Shown here in pieces: positions 36,780-49,539 of a stretch of 64,000 nt of DNA. The DNA is from Epiperipatus broadwayi (taxonomy: Eukaryota > Onychophora > Udeonychophora > Euonychophora > Peripatidae). The DNA lies in assembly GCA_028023455.1 (NCBI GenBank), contig JAQFVV010000355.1:562001-626000 (forward strand). The letters run 5' to 3'. Position numbers and translations under genes: made by a program. Under the pieces are notes generated by a model. That model had not been told where the DNA came from and searched no databases. It worked only from the letters and a program-made list of their open reading frames with translations. The stretch's first letter is position 1. Every line of letters starts with the position of its first letter.

Positions 36780-37165
36780 TGAAACAGTAAGATTCGTATT
36801 CGAATCTTAAGTTTCACCTTTTTCTATAGTCTCTCACTCACCAGTCTATCCTACCCAAATTTAAACTTTTTGATATCGAATTGTGTGTGTAGCAATATTA
36901 AAAATGTTTAATTAATATTAGTTTGATTATTGGCTAACTTGAAAATAAATCATGAATCTCTTGCATATCCTTGACCACCGTGCCTAAAGAAATGTTTACT
37001 AATGTCACATCAGATGCATTGTTTTGTAGATTGTATTGTGGAACCGATAAACTATGATCAAACTTAGTACTATGGGTGGCTTCGCTATCTAGATGGTGCT
37101 GCAGTTCTGTGTGGTGGTCAAATTCTGCACTATGTTAACGAGTCACATGTTTTCTGACTGTTACA
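36780..37165 (+). mobile_element. 386-bp solo LTR-like insertion
   Basis: Absent from copy 2 of the duplication (junction near 46256). It starts TGAAACAG and ends CTGTTACA and is flanked by ATGT on both sides (36776-36779 and 37166-37169), a 4-bp target-site duplication. Its first ~37 bp form a hairpin with a TTCGAATC box at the tip, the same design as the 2-kb LTRs at 12737. An AATAAA hexamer is present. It is probably a solo LTR, or a small TRIM-type relic. Confidence 0.7.
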
Positions 37166-37539
37166 ATGTGTTATTCGCAATCCATCCTAAAGCTTATCCA
37201 AACTTAGTCTCATTTTAGTTAATTGTTAATATATGCATTATCTAGACAGCCATATATGTATTTGTTTAATTAGTTAATTATTAATTTAGTCATTATTCCC
37301 TGACTCTCACATTCCACTCTTTTCTAATGATAGTGCGCAAACTAAAAGTGGCCAAGTGTAACCTCATATATGTCATCCATAGGGTAGTAAATCATGGAGT
37401 GTTGGTGAAGAAACTGAGATACAATTTTATTTGAGGTCTCAACCCCTCATGTATATATCAGCTTTGGGATAATTTGCCAAGACTCTGGGTTATGTTATGT
37501 GAATGTACAAATATGATCGTTAAATAGGATAATTTTTAC

Positions 37540-37990
37540 CAGAGATCGTGCCCAACATGGGGCACATTAACTAATTTTTTATGACCCTAAACTGACAATA
37601 CATTGCAGCACAGTGAATTTGTATATATGTAACAAAAATTTTCTCCCCAGAGATGGCACTCCAATGTGAAGGCTATGACTATTCCCCACACCCTGAATAG
37701 GTCATTATGCAATTTTTTTCTGAAGATGGATGCCAATCATGGGATACATTAATATTTCCATGACCCTGAATAATTTTTTTCCTGATTATGGTGCACCACC
37801 ATGGAGGCTCAATTAAAACATACACATCCTTTCAACCCAGGTATAAATCACATAATTTTCTTGTTGGAAAAGGAATTTTTTTAATATGTAATTTTTTCCC
37901 CAGAGCATACCAATGTGGAAGCCCAATAACAATTCCATGATGCTCAATAAGTTATGTACTTCCTCTTCAAATATATTGTATTCGCAGAAT
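37540..37990 (+). repeat. Decayed short tandem array
   Basis: About five diverged units recur at 50-130-bp spacing. Each has a CCAGAG/GAAGATGG-type start, a CCAA(T/C)-ATG-(G/T)G core and a C(A/C)TGA(C/T)-C-C-TGAATA end (for example near 37543, 37650, 37720, 37783 and 37900). Divergence is high and the unit length irregular. A minus-strand open frame here (37813-38013) is probably a by-product. Confidence 0.4.
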
Positions 37991-38689
37991 AATTTTATAG
38001 GAATATGTAACAAAATTTTCTCAGAGATGAGAGTTATGAATTGGTTTTGTTAATTTAAATTTAGAATTAACACTGGTATGGCACAATAACAAATTTTATA
38101 ATTCTTAATATATATTGTAAATTGTGAAGCCCATTGTCATTATTAATTATATATGTATGTCTCACCTATTGATAACTGGCATCTGAGGATGACTTGAACA
38201 GGTTAGAGCCATCCTCATACAAATTCATTATCAGAGGAAGAAATTTAAAGGACCCACCATTAAAAATTTATTTTTTGGATTTGAGAACTGGATTTGATTG
38301 TGAATGTGAATGATTAGGCAAGCATATATATATATGCGCTTGGAGTCAAAATTTTATAAGGTCATGAATCATAGCGATCATGAATTAATAAAATTATCTA
38401 ATACTCTGAAGCTATGGAATGAGATGTTCAGTAAAAAAATTTCTTTATTATTAATTATTTATGATGTAAATTGTATGTTGATAGGTAAATAAAAAATGAA
38501 TAAGGTGCTAAGGGCTAGAAGTAAGAGGTGACTAAAATGGCAGGTCAAGCAATTTTGTAGATCATTTCTTGTGATGTGGGGATGGCAAATTAACTGGTAT
38601 AAAAGAAAATAGATCAATCCTTTTATAAATAAAGTTTAACATAATGGCTTTAATCAGAAATGGGTAGTAATATGAATGAAGAGATTAAA

Positions 38690-39260
38690 AGAATATGGTA
38701 TGCCATTATTAATAAGCAAAAAAGGAAATCCAAGAGGTATGAGCTGAATACAAAAAGGCAAGGAAAGATATAGAAGCAAGATACCAAAAGGAAAAGGGAA
38801 GAGAAGCTAGATATTAGAGGGAAGATAAAGAGAGAAGCTAGATATCAAAGGAAGAGAAAGAAGTTATACACCAAAAGAAGAAGGAAGAAAGAGACAAAGG
38901 GTTGAGAAGAATGAACCAACTTGTCTGGTCAGAAGTGATGGAAATTATGCTGGAAATAATAGGAAAGGGGGATAAAGAAACAGAACACTCAAAAAGAAAG
39001 CATATCTCACATTGACATGACAGAGACCAAGTGGTATACCTTAGGTAAGGTTAGAAACAGGCCTGGCTTTCAGAATAAAACCCAAGACCTACAGGCCATG
39101 CAGGATAGTGTGGACATGGGAAAGAAGTGTGAACAAGGTTCCATAATCCCCAAAGAGACCAAACTGGACTCATTACATATAGAAGAAAAGGAGAAAACAA
39201 TAGCTTTTAAGGTAGAGGAAAGTAATGAGCAAAATAGCATTGAGATGAAGGGGTGAGATA
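38690..39260 (+). pseudogene. Degenerate coiled-coil coding relic, possibly retroelement gag
   Basis: This purine-rich strand reads, across frameshifts, as a highly charged coiled coil with repeated REARYQ units, then KKKEERDKGLRRMNQL and SEVMEIMLEIIGKGDKE. A separate open frame at 39017-39256 continues with charged sequence. The layout resembles the N-terminal coiled coil of Gag proteins, but no capsid, zinc knuckle or enzyme domain is visible, and no LTRs were found. It lies between the two copies of the 2.8-kb repeat. 39261-40213 continues purine-rich and then AT-rich, with nothing identifiable. Confidence 0.3.
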
Positions 39261-40341
39261 CAAAGGGTAGTTTAAAAATAGGAAAGATATTAAATAGGAG
39301 ATATTAAATGGAGGTAAGATGGAGCAAGAAAAAGTGAAGCATTGGGAAGTCAGACTAAACAGAAAATAATCATGATAGAAATGACTGAAGAACAAAACAT
39401 AGGAACTGATTTAGGAACAAATGGAGAGACAAAGAATAGGAGAGAAAATTGTGTAGGAATAGATAATAAGTAAAACACCTAGACAAAAACAGACTAGGAA
39501 ATAAAAGTATGCAAAAGAAACTTATCTTGAGAGACACGGTAGAAAATAAGACTCATTGGAAACAATTAATCTTTGGATTTGTAATAATAAGTTAGGATGT
39601 GGGTGCTAGAGTAGGGAGGATTACTAGGAACAGAAAGAGAAAAAAGGCACATATGCTTCCATGATGGGAAACCAGATGAGGGTTTGAACCCATAAGCTGA
39701 GAAATAAACATATTCAGGAATGTTATAGATATTTCCTGTTCAAGAAGGAATCATACTGAACCCAGCTGAAAAATAAGTATGGAAACATTATGGGGTGTAA
39801 TAAGTCCCATAATTAAAAAAAACATTCAAAAATAAAATCCCAGATCTAACTAGATAATCATATCTAGAGATGTTTCCCTTTTTCACTGTAAATATGTACA
39901 TAATTATAATTCATACTTATATAAATTTATATTTATCTATTTTATATATTAAATTTTGATAGTATACTAAGCTTGCATGTAAAATAGTTTGGTTTATAAT
40001 TGATAGCTTAGTTTTGTTTAATATGTTAATTTTATTATGCATTGGATACAGCAAATTTTAGTGATGTATTGGTAAAGGTTCAAAAAAATCTCATGGTCCA
40101 AATTTATAAGAGGAAACTTAAAATACACATGTCAAAAAAATATACTTTATGATTTTATCCAAAAATTAAAAGTGAATTAATTTCTTTTTTTATCTTCCAT
40201 GACTTTAGGGATATGAAATGGTATTATTTGTCTGGCATACTGTTTTATCTATTATGTCCCAAAGTAGTATTCTTTCACAATTGAAACCCCTCACAGTTCA
40301 TGTATATTAAAAATATATTATTATATATTAACAAATATTAA

Positions 40342-40953
40342 CCCTTAAACCGCTAATTTTTTCATTGGTGGTATTTTAAAAAAAAAATCATTTTTTTAGC
40401 CGCCCCTCCCCCAAAAGGAAGACACACCCTTTTGTTAAAACATATTCTCTTATATTATTATTCCCTCACACGAATTTATTATTAAAAAAAAAAAATTTAT
40501 TTTTTTTGGTGGGGAAGAAAAAAAAATTTTTTAAAAAAAATTTTCTATTTTTTTTTTCTTATATAATCTCTATAAACCAAAAAATATATATTAAAAAAAA
40601 AAAAAAAAAACTTTTAATGTTTATAAAAAAGAAAATATTTTTATATTACCACTTCAATCTTTGTAATAACCTCCAAAATTTTTTTAAAATATAATTTTGT
40701 TTTTTTTTTCTTCTTTTAAAATTTGGTTTAATTTCATAAAAATTAATTTAAAATAATTTTAATTTTAAATTAAAAAAAAAAAACCCCGCTTTTTTTTTTT
40801 TTTTTTTAGAAGGGAGGTTTTTTTTTTTTTTTCAGCCAAACGGATTTTTTTTTCGGGGGGAGGATGAAAAAACAAAAAAAAAATAGTTCCTTTTTTTTTA
40901 GTTTAAGTGTTTTTTTTTACCGACGAGGAGCCTCGTCGGACGCGGGAAAAGGG
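40342..40953. mobile_element. piggyBac-like MITE, TTAA-flanked
   Basis: It starts CCCTTAAACCGC, ends GCGGGAAAAGGG, and is flanked by TTAA at 40338-40341 and 40954-40957. Copy 1 of the duplication has a single TTAA at the matching site (34343-34346). TTAA duplication with CCC...GGG ends is the signature of piggyBac-type transposition. The interior is mostly homopolymer A and T runs with a perfect hairpin CCGACGAGGAGCCTCGTCGG at 40920-40939 just inside the right end. There is no transposase. Short open frames inside are artefacts of the runs. Confidence 0.75.
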
Positions 40954-42125
40954 TTAATGTTTATTAACATATATTTATGTATATGTGCTTATGCTATATA
41001 TTTGCATATATTTCAGCATATTAATGTGTGCATGTGTATTATTATATAATGTGTATATTTAGTTATAAATTGTATAATAAATTAAAAGTTATATAAAAAT
41101 TGTTGTATGTGTACACACACACACAGATATATATATATATATATGCAAATAAAGTTGTATCAGAATAGATTTTATAAGCATTGCAACACAATTAAATTAT
41201 TTTATCTTTAATTTATTAAAATAGAAATGTACAAATCTCTGTATTTAGCATAGAATTTGCATATAAATCTCAATTAATTATTGAGATGACAGAATTACAT
41301 ATATAACAGAATGATTACAGAACTTAAATCTGTTTTAAAAGATAATCTGTTTCTTGGAAATTATCTTGCCACATGAACCTGGTTTAATTTTGTGGAAACC
41401 AAGAGCAGATTTAAAGCAAGTTTAAAATAAATTTTAGGACAAAAGAAAAGCAGTCAAGCTACACTATTGTATGAATCACTCAGATTTTACTTGTCTTTTC
41501 TAAAATTAATATCAGTATGCTAAAATTGAAAACTTATAAATTGTAGACAAATTCATGCCTTTAGCAGAGGGGAGTCAAAAAAGTAATATAAAATACCCAA
41601 AACTAAGCAATGAGGTTTACACTCTTAAAATTTGGAAACATTTTTTGTCAGGGGCTATGCCCATTTTAACAATGAAAATGAGCAGCTAGAAGGCTTTTGT
41701 TGTTGTTTTGGGAGACCAGGCTAGGATAATGGAGAAGTTCAAGACCAACAGTTTGTCAAAAAGACATCAGAGACACCCCAGCCCAGCAGAAAATATGTGC
41801 CAAATGCCATGAAGGATGCCTCAGCTAGAATATCAGTAACATTTCTTCCTGTGGAGCTCTATAAAATAATACTTAAACTAAAGTATCTTAATAATTCTCT
41901 TAAGCTAGTTGTAATGTTAAGTGTTCATAAATGATATTTATAACCTCTTAGTAAATAATCTCTGCAATATAAATTGAAGGTAACTATAGTAAATTTTCTA
42001 ATGTAACTTTGAATTTAATAATAATATTTTTAAAAATCTTGCTTATATTTAAATTAAATGAATAATCATAGTTAATAATTCTCTTAAATTATAATAACTG
42101 TGTTCAGTTATTATATTTATACTAT

Positions 42126-45023
42126 AGCAGTCTATCTTAGCCCAAGATGAAGCTTCACTGTTCTACCTCTTAACCCACATTTCATCCTGTTTTTTTATCA
42201 CATGTATATAAACTATATGTATATGTCTGAAAAGCATCTATAAAAATTTATAAATATAAATCTCAAATAAAAAAATTTTTAATTTTAAATATTAACTTTT
42301 ATGGATGCGACTCAGATATGTACATATATTAATGGAGCTTATATATATATATATATATATATATAAACAAAACAAATCTTGTAAATAAATTTTGTATTTT
42401 TTTCTTAATTATATGTTATTTATTTTATAGATATTTTTCTTCATATAACTACATAATAATTCAAGATGGAAGAAGCAATTGTCGACTGTCCAAGAATAAT
42501 TAAATGGGTGGGAAGATTATTTTGTTTCATAATTAAAAAGGAATGTTTAAATTAAAGTAAAACTTAAAACAAAGCTAATTGATTTTAGTTACCTGATAAC
42601 ATTTTTATCAAATCTATTTCCAATCTGGAAATTGATTTGAATTTATTTTTGGACAGTTATCTTGCGATTGCATCTCCAATAACAAAAGAAAGAAAATTTT
42701 TGTAAATTAAAGATTAATTAAGAGTTAACAAGTTTAATTAAAAACATTCTTTTAATGCCTCAAAGTTTGTATAAATAGGGCTAAAAATATATTGTGTCAG
42801 AGTTTGGTCAATAATCGCTAGCTGATTCCACATCTATTTAATTTTGAGGGGCCTAGGCCACCTTCTCCTCCATCTTTAGCTCCACTCTTTGCCATGCAGA
42901 GATGTAGCTTCTATCGCTCAAGTGTGCCTGTGCTGTCAAAGAACCACCAAGGCCAAGAGACATGTCATCAAATAATGCTGCCTGCCACAGAAGATTTGTC
43001 AGTATTCCATAGAATCCTGAGGTAACCAGCCCAAAGACATAATCATATTACCTAATTCTAACTTGTAACTATAAAATTAATGTTTTCTTTATGTTAAACC
43101 TCTTTTTAACTCACTAATTGGCGAGCATGTTAAACTAATCATTGGTATCGATTCTCTATAACCTAATCTAATCATATTATAAAACTTTTTATCTAACTCA
43201 TGCTTTTTTTTATTTTTATAATTTAGTGCGGTTATGATTTATTTTTCATGATATTTTTATATTTTTCTTTTAATTTTATTTGTAAATGCTAATCAAACCC
43301 AATCTTATGAACTTCTTCTATATCCCGCTGTGGGATAGAAGGGGGAGGAATTAATGAGTTCTTATTTATTCATTTCTAAATAGTTTGTATTTTAAATAAA
43401 TATTTTATTGCAAGTTTATACAAAATATATACTTTTCAATCTCGAGTGGATATTGGTGTCAGTTAATTTATTGATTTCTTTATTGATCATCATCACCAAA
43501 AGTCTGGCAACTTTATTCTATTTTGTTATTTGCACTTTTAAGTGTGGGATTTTTTTTTTTTATATGTTAAACAAAATAGGATTGATTCAAGAAGGGGGAG
43601 CAATGCACGCTTCATTAATTATAGTTTTAACTTCTGATTAATGATTCTATCTTACACAGGTCATTATTTTAACATGTCATTATGTATTTGTTAAACTACT
43701 TAAGGCTATATATTTAGTCTTTAAATCCAATGATTTTATATTATTATAATAGCATTGTTAGCACAGGCCACTCTTAATATTATAAAGCTTTATCTAGAGA
43801 CAAGCATCGGAACATCCAAATCATCTCATCTTTGTTTCAGGTCATAAACAGGGCATTGAATGTTCCTGGACCATATCTATATATACTCGCATAATGAGAG
43901 CAATGCATGGGATAATTCCGGCAATGTTCGGGCCATTGCAACTCCGTCTGAGGACCTTTTAGTCAACCAATTCCACAAAATGTAAGGTGGCAAGTCGGCT
44001 AGACTGTTTTCTTCTGTAATATGATAAAGCACCTCAAAAATATTGGATACGCAAATATTTGGCTATTATGCTAGCACTGCAATTTCTTATAGTTCATTTT
44101 TCTTTTAGCCTGTTTAACAAAATAAACCATAATGATGTGTAATAATGAAACATTTTTCTCTTTAAATAATTTTCATTGAAGTTTTAGATCCAACTTGTCA
44201 TAAAGCTGCCCTCCCCTTTATTAAATAAGCCATTTCCCATATTAATAGAGTTTTGCAATATCTGATAGTTAAAATGTCGAAAATGTTTAATAAATAAATG
44301 TTTTTAAGTATATTTTGATCACAATGTATCCTCATATTAGTGTTGTAAATAAATTCTATAAATGAAAATAAAGTTATGTATCCAATGCCAAGTGCATCCC
44401 ATTAAAGTCATCCAAACAGCGAAACTCTATTCATGTCATATCTTTATATCTGTTTTAATGTATAAGCATCTACCAATCACCCAGATAAATTTGTTTTTGT
44501 AACATTGAATAAAACCTATTTTTAAATATACATTCAGTATTGTAACTGCCACACTAAATTTATATCTATCAAAATAAAATAATTGTATAAAGATTGTCAA
44601 AGATTTGTAACCTAAATAATAATTTAAATGTGTGAAGTTCATTACATATTTATCAATCATCTTGAATTTTTGTCAAAATAATTATTTATATTTTTAAACT
44701 TTAATCCAGTTGTTTGAATCTCCTTAATAATATTTATATTTATGTATATTTTTAACTTAATATCTTGGGTTCATTCAATCTCTCATCATCATCATCAGCT
44801 GAGTTCTCATGCAAAATGATGGAGCACCGGGCCCAGAAATAATTAATTTATGTAGTATCACCATAGGGTGTTGTCCGTATTGTTATAGATTTGGGGAATG
44901 GACAAACAGGTTAAAATTCATGATTGCTCCTGATCTGTATATCCTGGGCATGATTGAATTCAGGGTACTTTTGCTCTCAGATTCTAAGTCTTGTTGGATG
45001 GACATACATTTTTGACCGGTACA
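42126..45023. mobile_element. Unidentified 2.9-kb insertion in copy 2
   Basis: Absent from copy 1 (empty site near 35611-35617) and bordered by ATACTAT at 42119-42125 and 45024-45030, a 7-bp direct repeat. It starts AGCAGTCTATC and ends GACCGGTACA, with no obvious terminal inverted or long direct repeats. Inside are an (AT)n run near 42341-42364, GC-richer blocks at 42830-43040 and 43790-43990, and a TATCCC/GGGATA hairpin at 43321. Open frames (43408-43641 plus, 44436-44660 minus, 44809-45015 plus) match nothing I know. Class unknown. Confidence 0.55.
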
Positions 45024-46575
45024 ATACTATTCTAATCTGTGGTCATACCCATTCTATTTTATATTATTTGTTATTGCATTAGCATTTATGATATGCCATA
45101 TTTCAAAATGGAGATTATTAATATTTTGTAGAGATGATGAGAAGCTCTCTTGTAAATGGTTTATGTTGCTTCTTTAGCAAATATAAATCTTCATTTTGAT
45201 ACCTATTATATATATTTTGTTAAGCTACTATGTTTAGCTTACTATAATTAAGGTGTGCATGTTAGTAAATTATATCTAGTTAATTAATAGCAAGAATGAT
45301 ATTTTAATACATGTTATAAATAATTAGTTAAGTCCCAAATATGCTTTTTCATCCCTAGTTTATGGTATAAATTATTAGGATTTAATCTGTAAAGTATATC
45401 ATTTTAATTAACCCTTTTTAACATATTTTACATATGCTAATGCATGAATTGGCATATAATAGTTTCACAGATCGAAACTATAGATTTAACACTTTATTAA
45501 TTTTAATATTAATTTGATATTTTGAAAAGTGCTACAAATGTGTCCTTATAAAGCACATATGTGCAAGAGACCTTGCTATATACATTTTCTTATTAAAATT
45601 AGCTTTTGATTTAAGGCCAACTCATTAGTATTTGCTTGGATGGCTCTTTTTCTAAAACTGGAACATGAGGATCCAGAAGCATATTTTAAGCTGCTCTGAT
45701 CTCCCGAACTAAATATTCTTTATATTTTGTAATAGCAAATTGTATGGTCCTTGGGAACCAAGTACTTGGTATTGAATCCCATGAGTAATTACACATTTGG
45801 GCTGCAACCCTTATTTACTTTATGATGTGCCATTGTCTCTGAAGCTATGCTGCAAATCATCAGTTCATGCTCCCTAATATTATTCAGTTCAGCATTGATA
45901 TGAACACTCAATCTAGTTTATATCAAACAATCTGAATAGGGAGCACATTATTGCTCATTGTGTAATTTTATTAAATAAGTTATATTTATTATTGTCATTC
46001 TTGTAAACTTAACATTTAGCAAGCCTCATTGGAATGGCATAGCATAATTCAGCTATGAGTATTAATTGTAGATAAAAATATCAATTTGTAATAACTTAAA
46101 ATTAAATGATTTAAAGTGTATAAAAGTTGAGACCTTATATTTAACTGCTAATCATTGTAAAAACTTCTGCAAGTGTAAATACCAATGCACTTCCATTTGT
46201 ATTAATTAATTTATGAATTATTAATTAAATATCTTGAAACTTATAAAATATTTAGGGTGTTATTCACAACCTACCCTAAATCTTATCCAAATCTAGTTTC
46301 ATTTTAGTTAATAGTTAATGTATGAAGTATATTGTTGGCCATATATATGTGTGTTTAATTAGTTAATTACTAATTTAGTTATTATTCCCTGGATCTTATA
46401 CTCCAAGAGGCTGAGTGTAACCTCACATGCCATATGTAGGGTAGTAAATCACAGAGCATTGGTGAAGAAACTGGGGTGTGATTTGATTTGAGGTCTCAAC
46501 CTCTCATCTAGATCAGCTTTGGGATAATTTTCCAAAACTCTGGACTTGTTGCTTGAATGCACAAATATGACTGTT

Positions 46576-48656
46576 ACATCAATGATCATAATATTTCTGA
46601 GAAATACCCTCAGCAAGATTCATGATGCCAAACTAAGAATGTCTACTAGTCAAACCAGGGTTTCAGTTTTTTGCCTTAGTGATTATTCAAATTTCCCACC
46701 ATCCTTTTCATTTTTTTGTAATTAAAATATTAAAATATAAATATACATGAATTTTAAAGCTGTAAAATATTGTTTTACAAAATTTTCACCAAAGAAATCA
46801 GCAATTTTAATTGCTAGAAGTCTTCCCTGAAACTAGACCATGAAAATGAATGGATAAGTTAAAGGCTATCACCTTTGCATTAATCCAGGATCATCAACTG
46901 GATGCCCATAAACACTAAATCTAAACCACTTTTATGTACCAGAGTTATGTACAAATCTAGCTCAAAAGAACAAAAGTTCTATAACTCTTATGGTGATCAA
47001 TTGATCACAACATAAAATATTCTAAAACTATTTAGTATTGAGTAAGTTCACTGGAATGATTTTAACAATTAAATATTAATTTCTTGACAATAAAAAATAA
47101 AATTAAGATCTGTCGAAGGTGGCAGTACACATGTAAATTGAAACTTCTAATTTTGATTAATATACAACCAAATTAATAAGCTATCACATTGTGATTTGCA
47201 TGGTTCCATTAGGTTTACTTAAAATACATATATCAGGATGCAGACATGCCATACAATAATTTCTGAATATATTTGAAAGTCATAAAATAATAATAAAAAG
47301 ATTAATTTTAACACATGGGTATCTACCTGACATGTGCTGTAACATATGACAATTGTTATATAATAATAATAATAATAATAATAAAAATAGTTATCACATT
47401 TTAATGATAAATAAATAATGACTGTTTTCACATATATAATGTGAATGTGGGCACACTGATATTTTATATCATATATTTTCATTTGTCATAATAAGACTTA
47501 TTAAAAATAGATTTTTCATATAAATGCACATGTATGATGTGTGTATACATAAAAATGTAGATGATATAAATTAAAACTATTAATTAGATTCTCTTCTTTT
47601 ATGGTAAGTAAAAGTTTTTCTTTTAAACAAACTATTATCATTTGGAAAGGTTCATTTAAATTCAGGTATTTGTAGCCTCATTTTCAATATTTTTTAATGA
47701 AAGATATTCAAAGTTTTTTCATTTTTTTTCCAAAATAAAATTGTCTATGAATGAATCATTTGTTTGTTAGAATTTAAATTCAAACAATAATTATTTACTT
47801 GTTTAACTTTTAAAATATAGATTTTAAATATCATTTTAACTAAAAAATATTTAAATTATCTCACCACTGTAATTTATATTATATAAATATGATGCAGTAT
47901 GTTTATATGTGGTTCTCTTCATATAAATAAATAGTATATATATAAACTAATTCTTCAGAAAGCAGATAGATACTCTTAGTAAGTTTGTCTTTTTTAAAAG
48001 ACTGGGTTATTGTCATTTTTGTAAAAGATATAATCCAGGTAACTGTTGACATTCAATCCTCTTAATTTAGTACACATTTGGGCTATGGAACACTGGAAGT
48101 TGACCATTTTCTTTCATGTGAATCCAATTTCTACCATAGTGAACTAGTAACAGCTGCTGGACTTGTACTCCTTGTCTTCAGTTATCTCTTCATGGTAGTT
48201 CTGTCATAATCTGTAAAACTCCCCTCTAATCTTTTTTCATAGTCAGGGTCAGGGGAAAATACACTAATTAACAATAAGTTTTTCCTAGATTAAAAAAAGT
48301 TAATGATTTTTTTTAATTCAATGTAATCCTTTAAAAACAACTTTACAGGATTTTTACCAAAATATCTCATACAATCTTTAATCAAAATAAATAGTGGAAT
48401 TTTATAATTATTAGTATATCTATTTAACATAAAAACATGTTTGTTTTAATCTCAAAATCAAAATTAATAAAATATTAATTAGACCATTTTAAATGTTTAA
48501 TTTATAATTTTAAATTTTCAAATTCACAATTATTTAATTTTTAACAGTTTGTTATTTCAGTGTAATATAAAAAATATCTACAAAAATTTTGTTTGTGTTT
48601 ATTTGTCCTTTCCCTTTCAACTTTACATATAAATATATATAGTAATAAAATAAAGT
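46576..48656. other. AT-rich DNA with no recognised feature
   Basis: Contains a short AAT microsatellite at 47361-47384; the minus-strand open frame across it (poly-Tyr) is a by-product. Nothing else recognised. Confidence 0.5.
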
Positions 48657-49134
48657 CTTATGCCATATGACTTACATAGCTTGCATTTACAAATATGCAA
48701 TATAAAGTGCATGCTAATAGCTCTAAACAATTTTATTTTTTATGACAAATACTACAAGTGAAAACATGGAAATCATCTTTATCTATGATTGTTTCATTCC
48801 CAGACTGGTTTTGAGCTATGGCTCTCTTCGGTGAGGAGCTAGGACACCAGATTTAAAATACCAACTCAAGCTAAGCATTTATCAGAAACAGCTAGCTTTT
48901 AGATAAATGCTTACCTTGAGTTGATATTTTAAATCTGGTGTTCTAGCTCCTCACTAAAGAGAGGTATAATTCAAAAACTGTCTGGAATGTGAACAATCTT
49001 AGATAAAAATGATTTGAATGCTTCCTCTTGTAGCATTTATCATAAAAAATAAGTTTATTTAGGGCTATTAGCATGCTCTTTATATTACATATATTTATGT
49101 GCACACAAACTACTACATTGTTGCATACCATAAG
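48657..49134. mobile_element. Large foldback element with hammerhead-like motif in each arm
   Basis: Left arm 48657-48883, 18-bp loop, right arm 48902-49134. The strongest match is the inner ~90 bp (CACCAGATTTAAAATA against TATTTTAAATCTGGTG); the outer part is more diverged (AATATAAAG...GCATGCTAATAG against its complement). The left arm contains, on the minus strand, a relative of the hammerhead motif at 30428; the right arm carries its mirror on the plus strand (48948-48987). No ORF of its own is credible: minus-strand 48943-49164 just crosses the arm. Confidence 0.8.
48797..48837 (-). ncRNA. Hammerhead-like motif, strong stem II but altered core
   Basis: Minus strand: TCCTCA, CCGAAGA (T4 changed to C), a perfect four-pair stem II (GAGC and GCTC around CATA), AAAAC (G12 changed to A), CA, GTC, TGGGAA. 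The layout equals the 30428 motif, and this copy shows the intended stem II clearly. Two invariant core bases are changed, so activity is unlikely. Confidence 0.5.
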
Positions 49135-49340
49135 ACACATAATGGTGTCAATATATATACACATGGCTTGAAATCAATAAAAAATAATTATTTTTTAATT
49201 AATTTTTTTTGTCACTTTGATTTATTTACAAGCAGCTGATGCACCATTACAAATATGACATATACCCATATATATAATGTACATACATGTAAATAAAATA
49301 ATGACTGATATAAAATTATGTAAATGTTTTTAATATTTAC

Positions 49341-49416
49341 TGAGGCAATAAACCTAAAGCATGTGCAGTTGAAAATGCGATGGTAGGGAGCTCTACAGGT
49401 CTTAACCATAAGCTTA
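49341..49416 (+). mobile_element. Single-arm fragment of the 23429-type foldback
   Basis: GATGGTAGGGAGCTCTACAG and CTTAACCATAAGCTTA match the outer half of the 23429-23688 arm with about 75-80% identity. The opposite arm is missing. Confidence 0.55.
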
Positions 49417-49539
49417 AATGTTTTTAGTAAAAGAAGATTATGAAATTAACTGAATGTATTTCTGTGGTTTATTATATTTTGTTTATAAAATATACCAGAC
49501 TGCACCTGGGCTATGTAAAGCCCTGTGTTTTTTTAAATT

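Larger units (their letters stand above)
34222..37522 (+). repeat. Copy 1 of a ~2.8-kb duplicated sequence
   Basis: It aligns in the same orientation with 40214-46575 over its whole length, for example GCTATGCCCATTTTAACAAT, CCCATGAGTAATTA and GATTTGAGGTCTCAAC-type blocks, at roughly 85% identity by eye. The additions in this copy are an ATT/AAT microsatellite (35381-35512) and a 386-bp solo LTR. Removing those leaves about 2.8 kb, matching copy 2 after its own insertions are removed. An open frame at 34663-34899 is interrupted by a stop in copy 2 and is probably not a gene. It could be a segmental duplication or an unclassified dispersed repeat. Confidence 0.85.
40214..46575 (+). repeat. Copy 2 of the ~2.8-kb duplicated sequence, with two large insertions
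   Basis: Collinear with 34222-37522 after removal of 40342-40953 (piggyBac-like MITE) and 42126-45030 (2.9 kb including one target-site copy). It has no equivalent of copy 1's solo LTR, and lacks the long microsatellite. No intact coding frame is shared by the two copies. Confidence 0.85.

Noticed and set aside
43408-43641. 77-codon hydrophobic frame inside the 2.9-kb insertion
   Set aside because: AT-driven Leu/Ile/Phe composition, no recognisable motif, no support from context.
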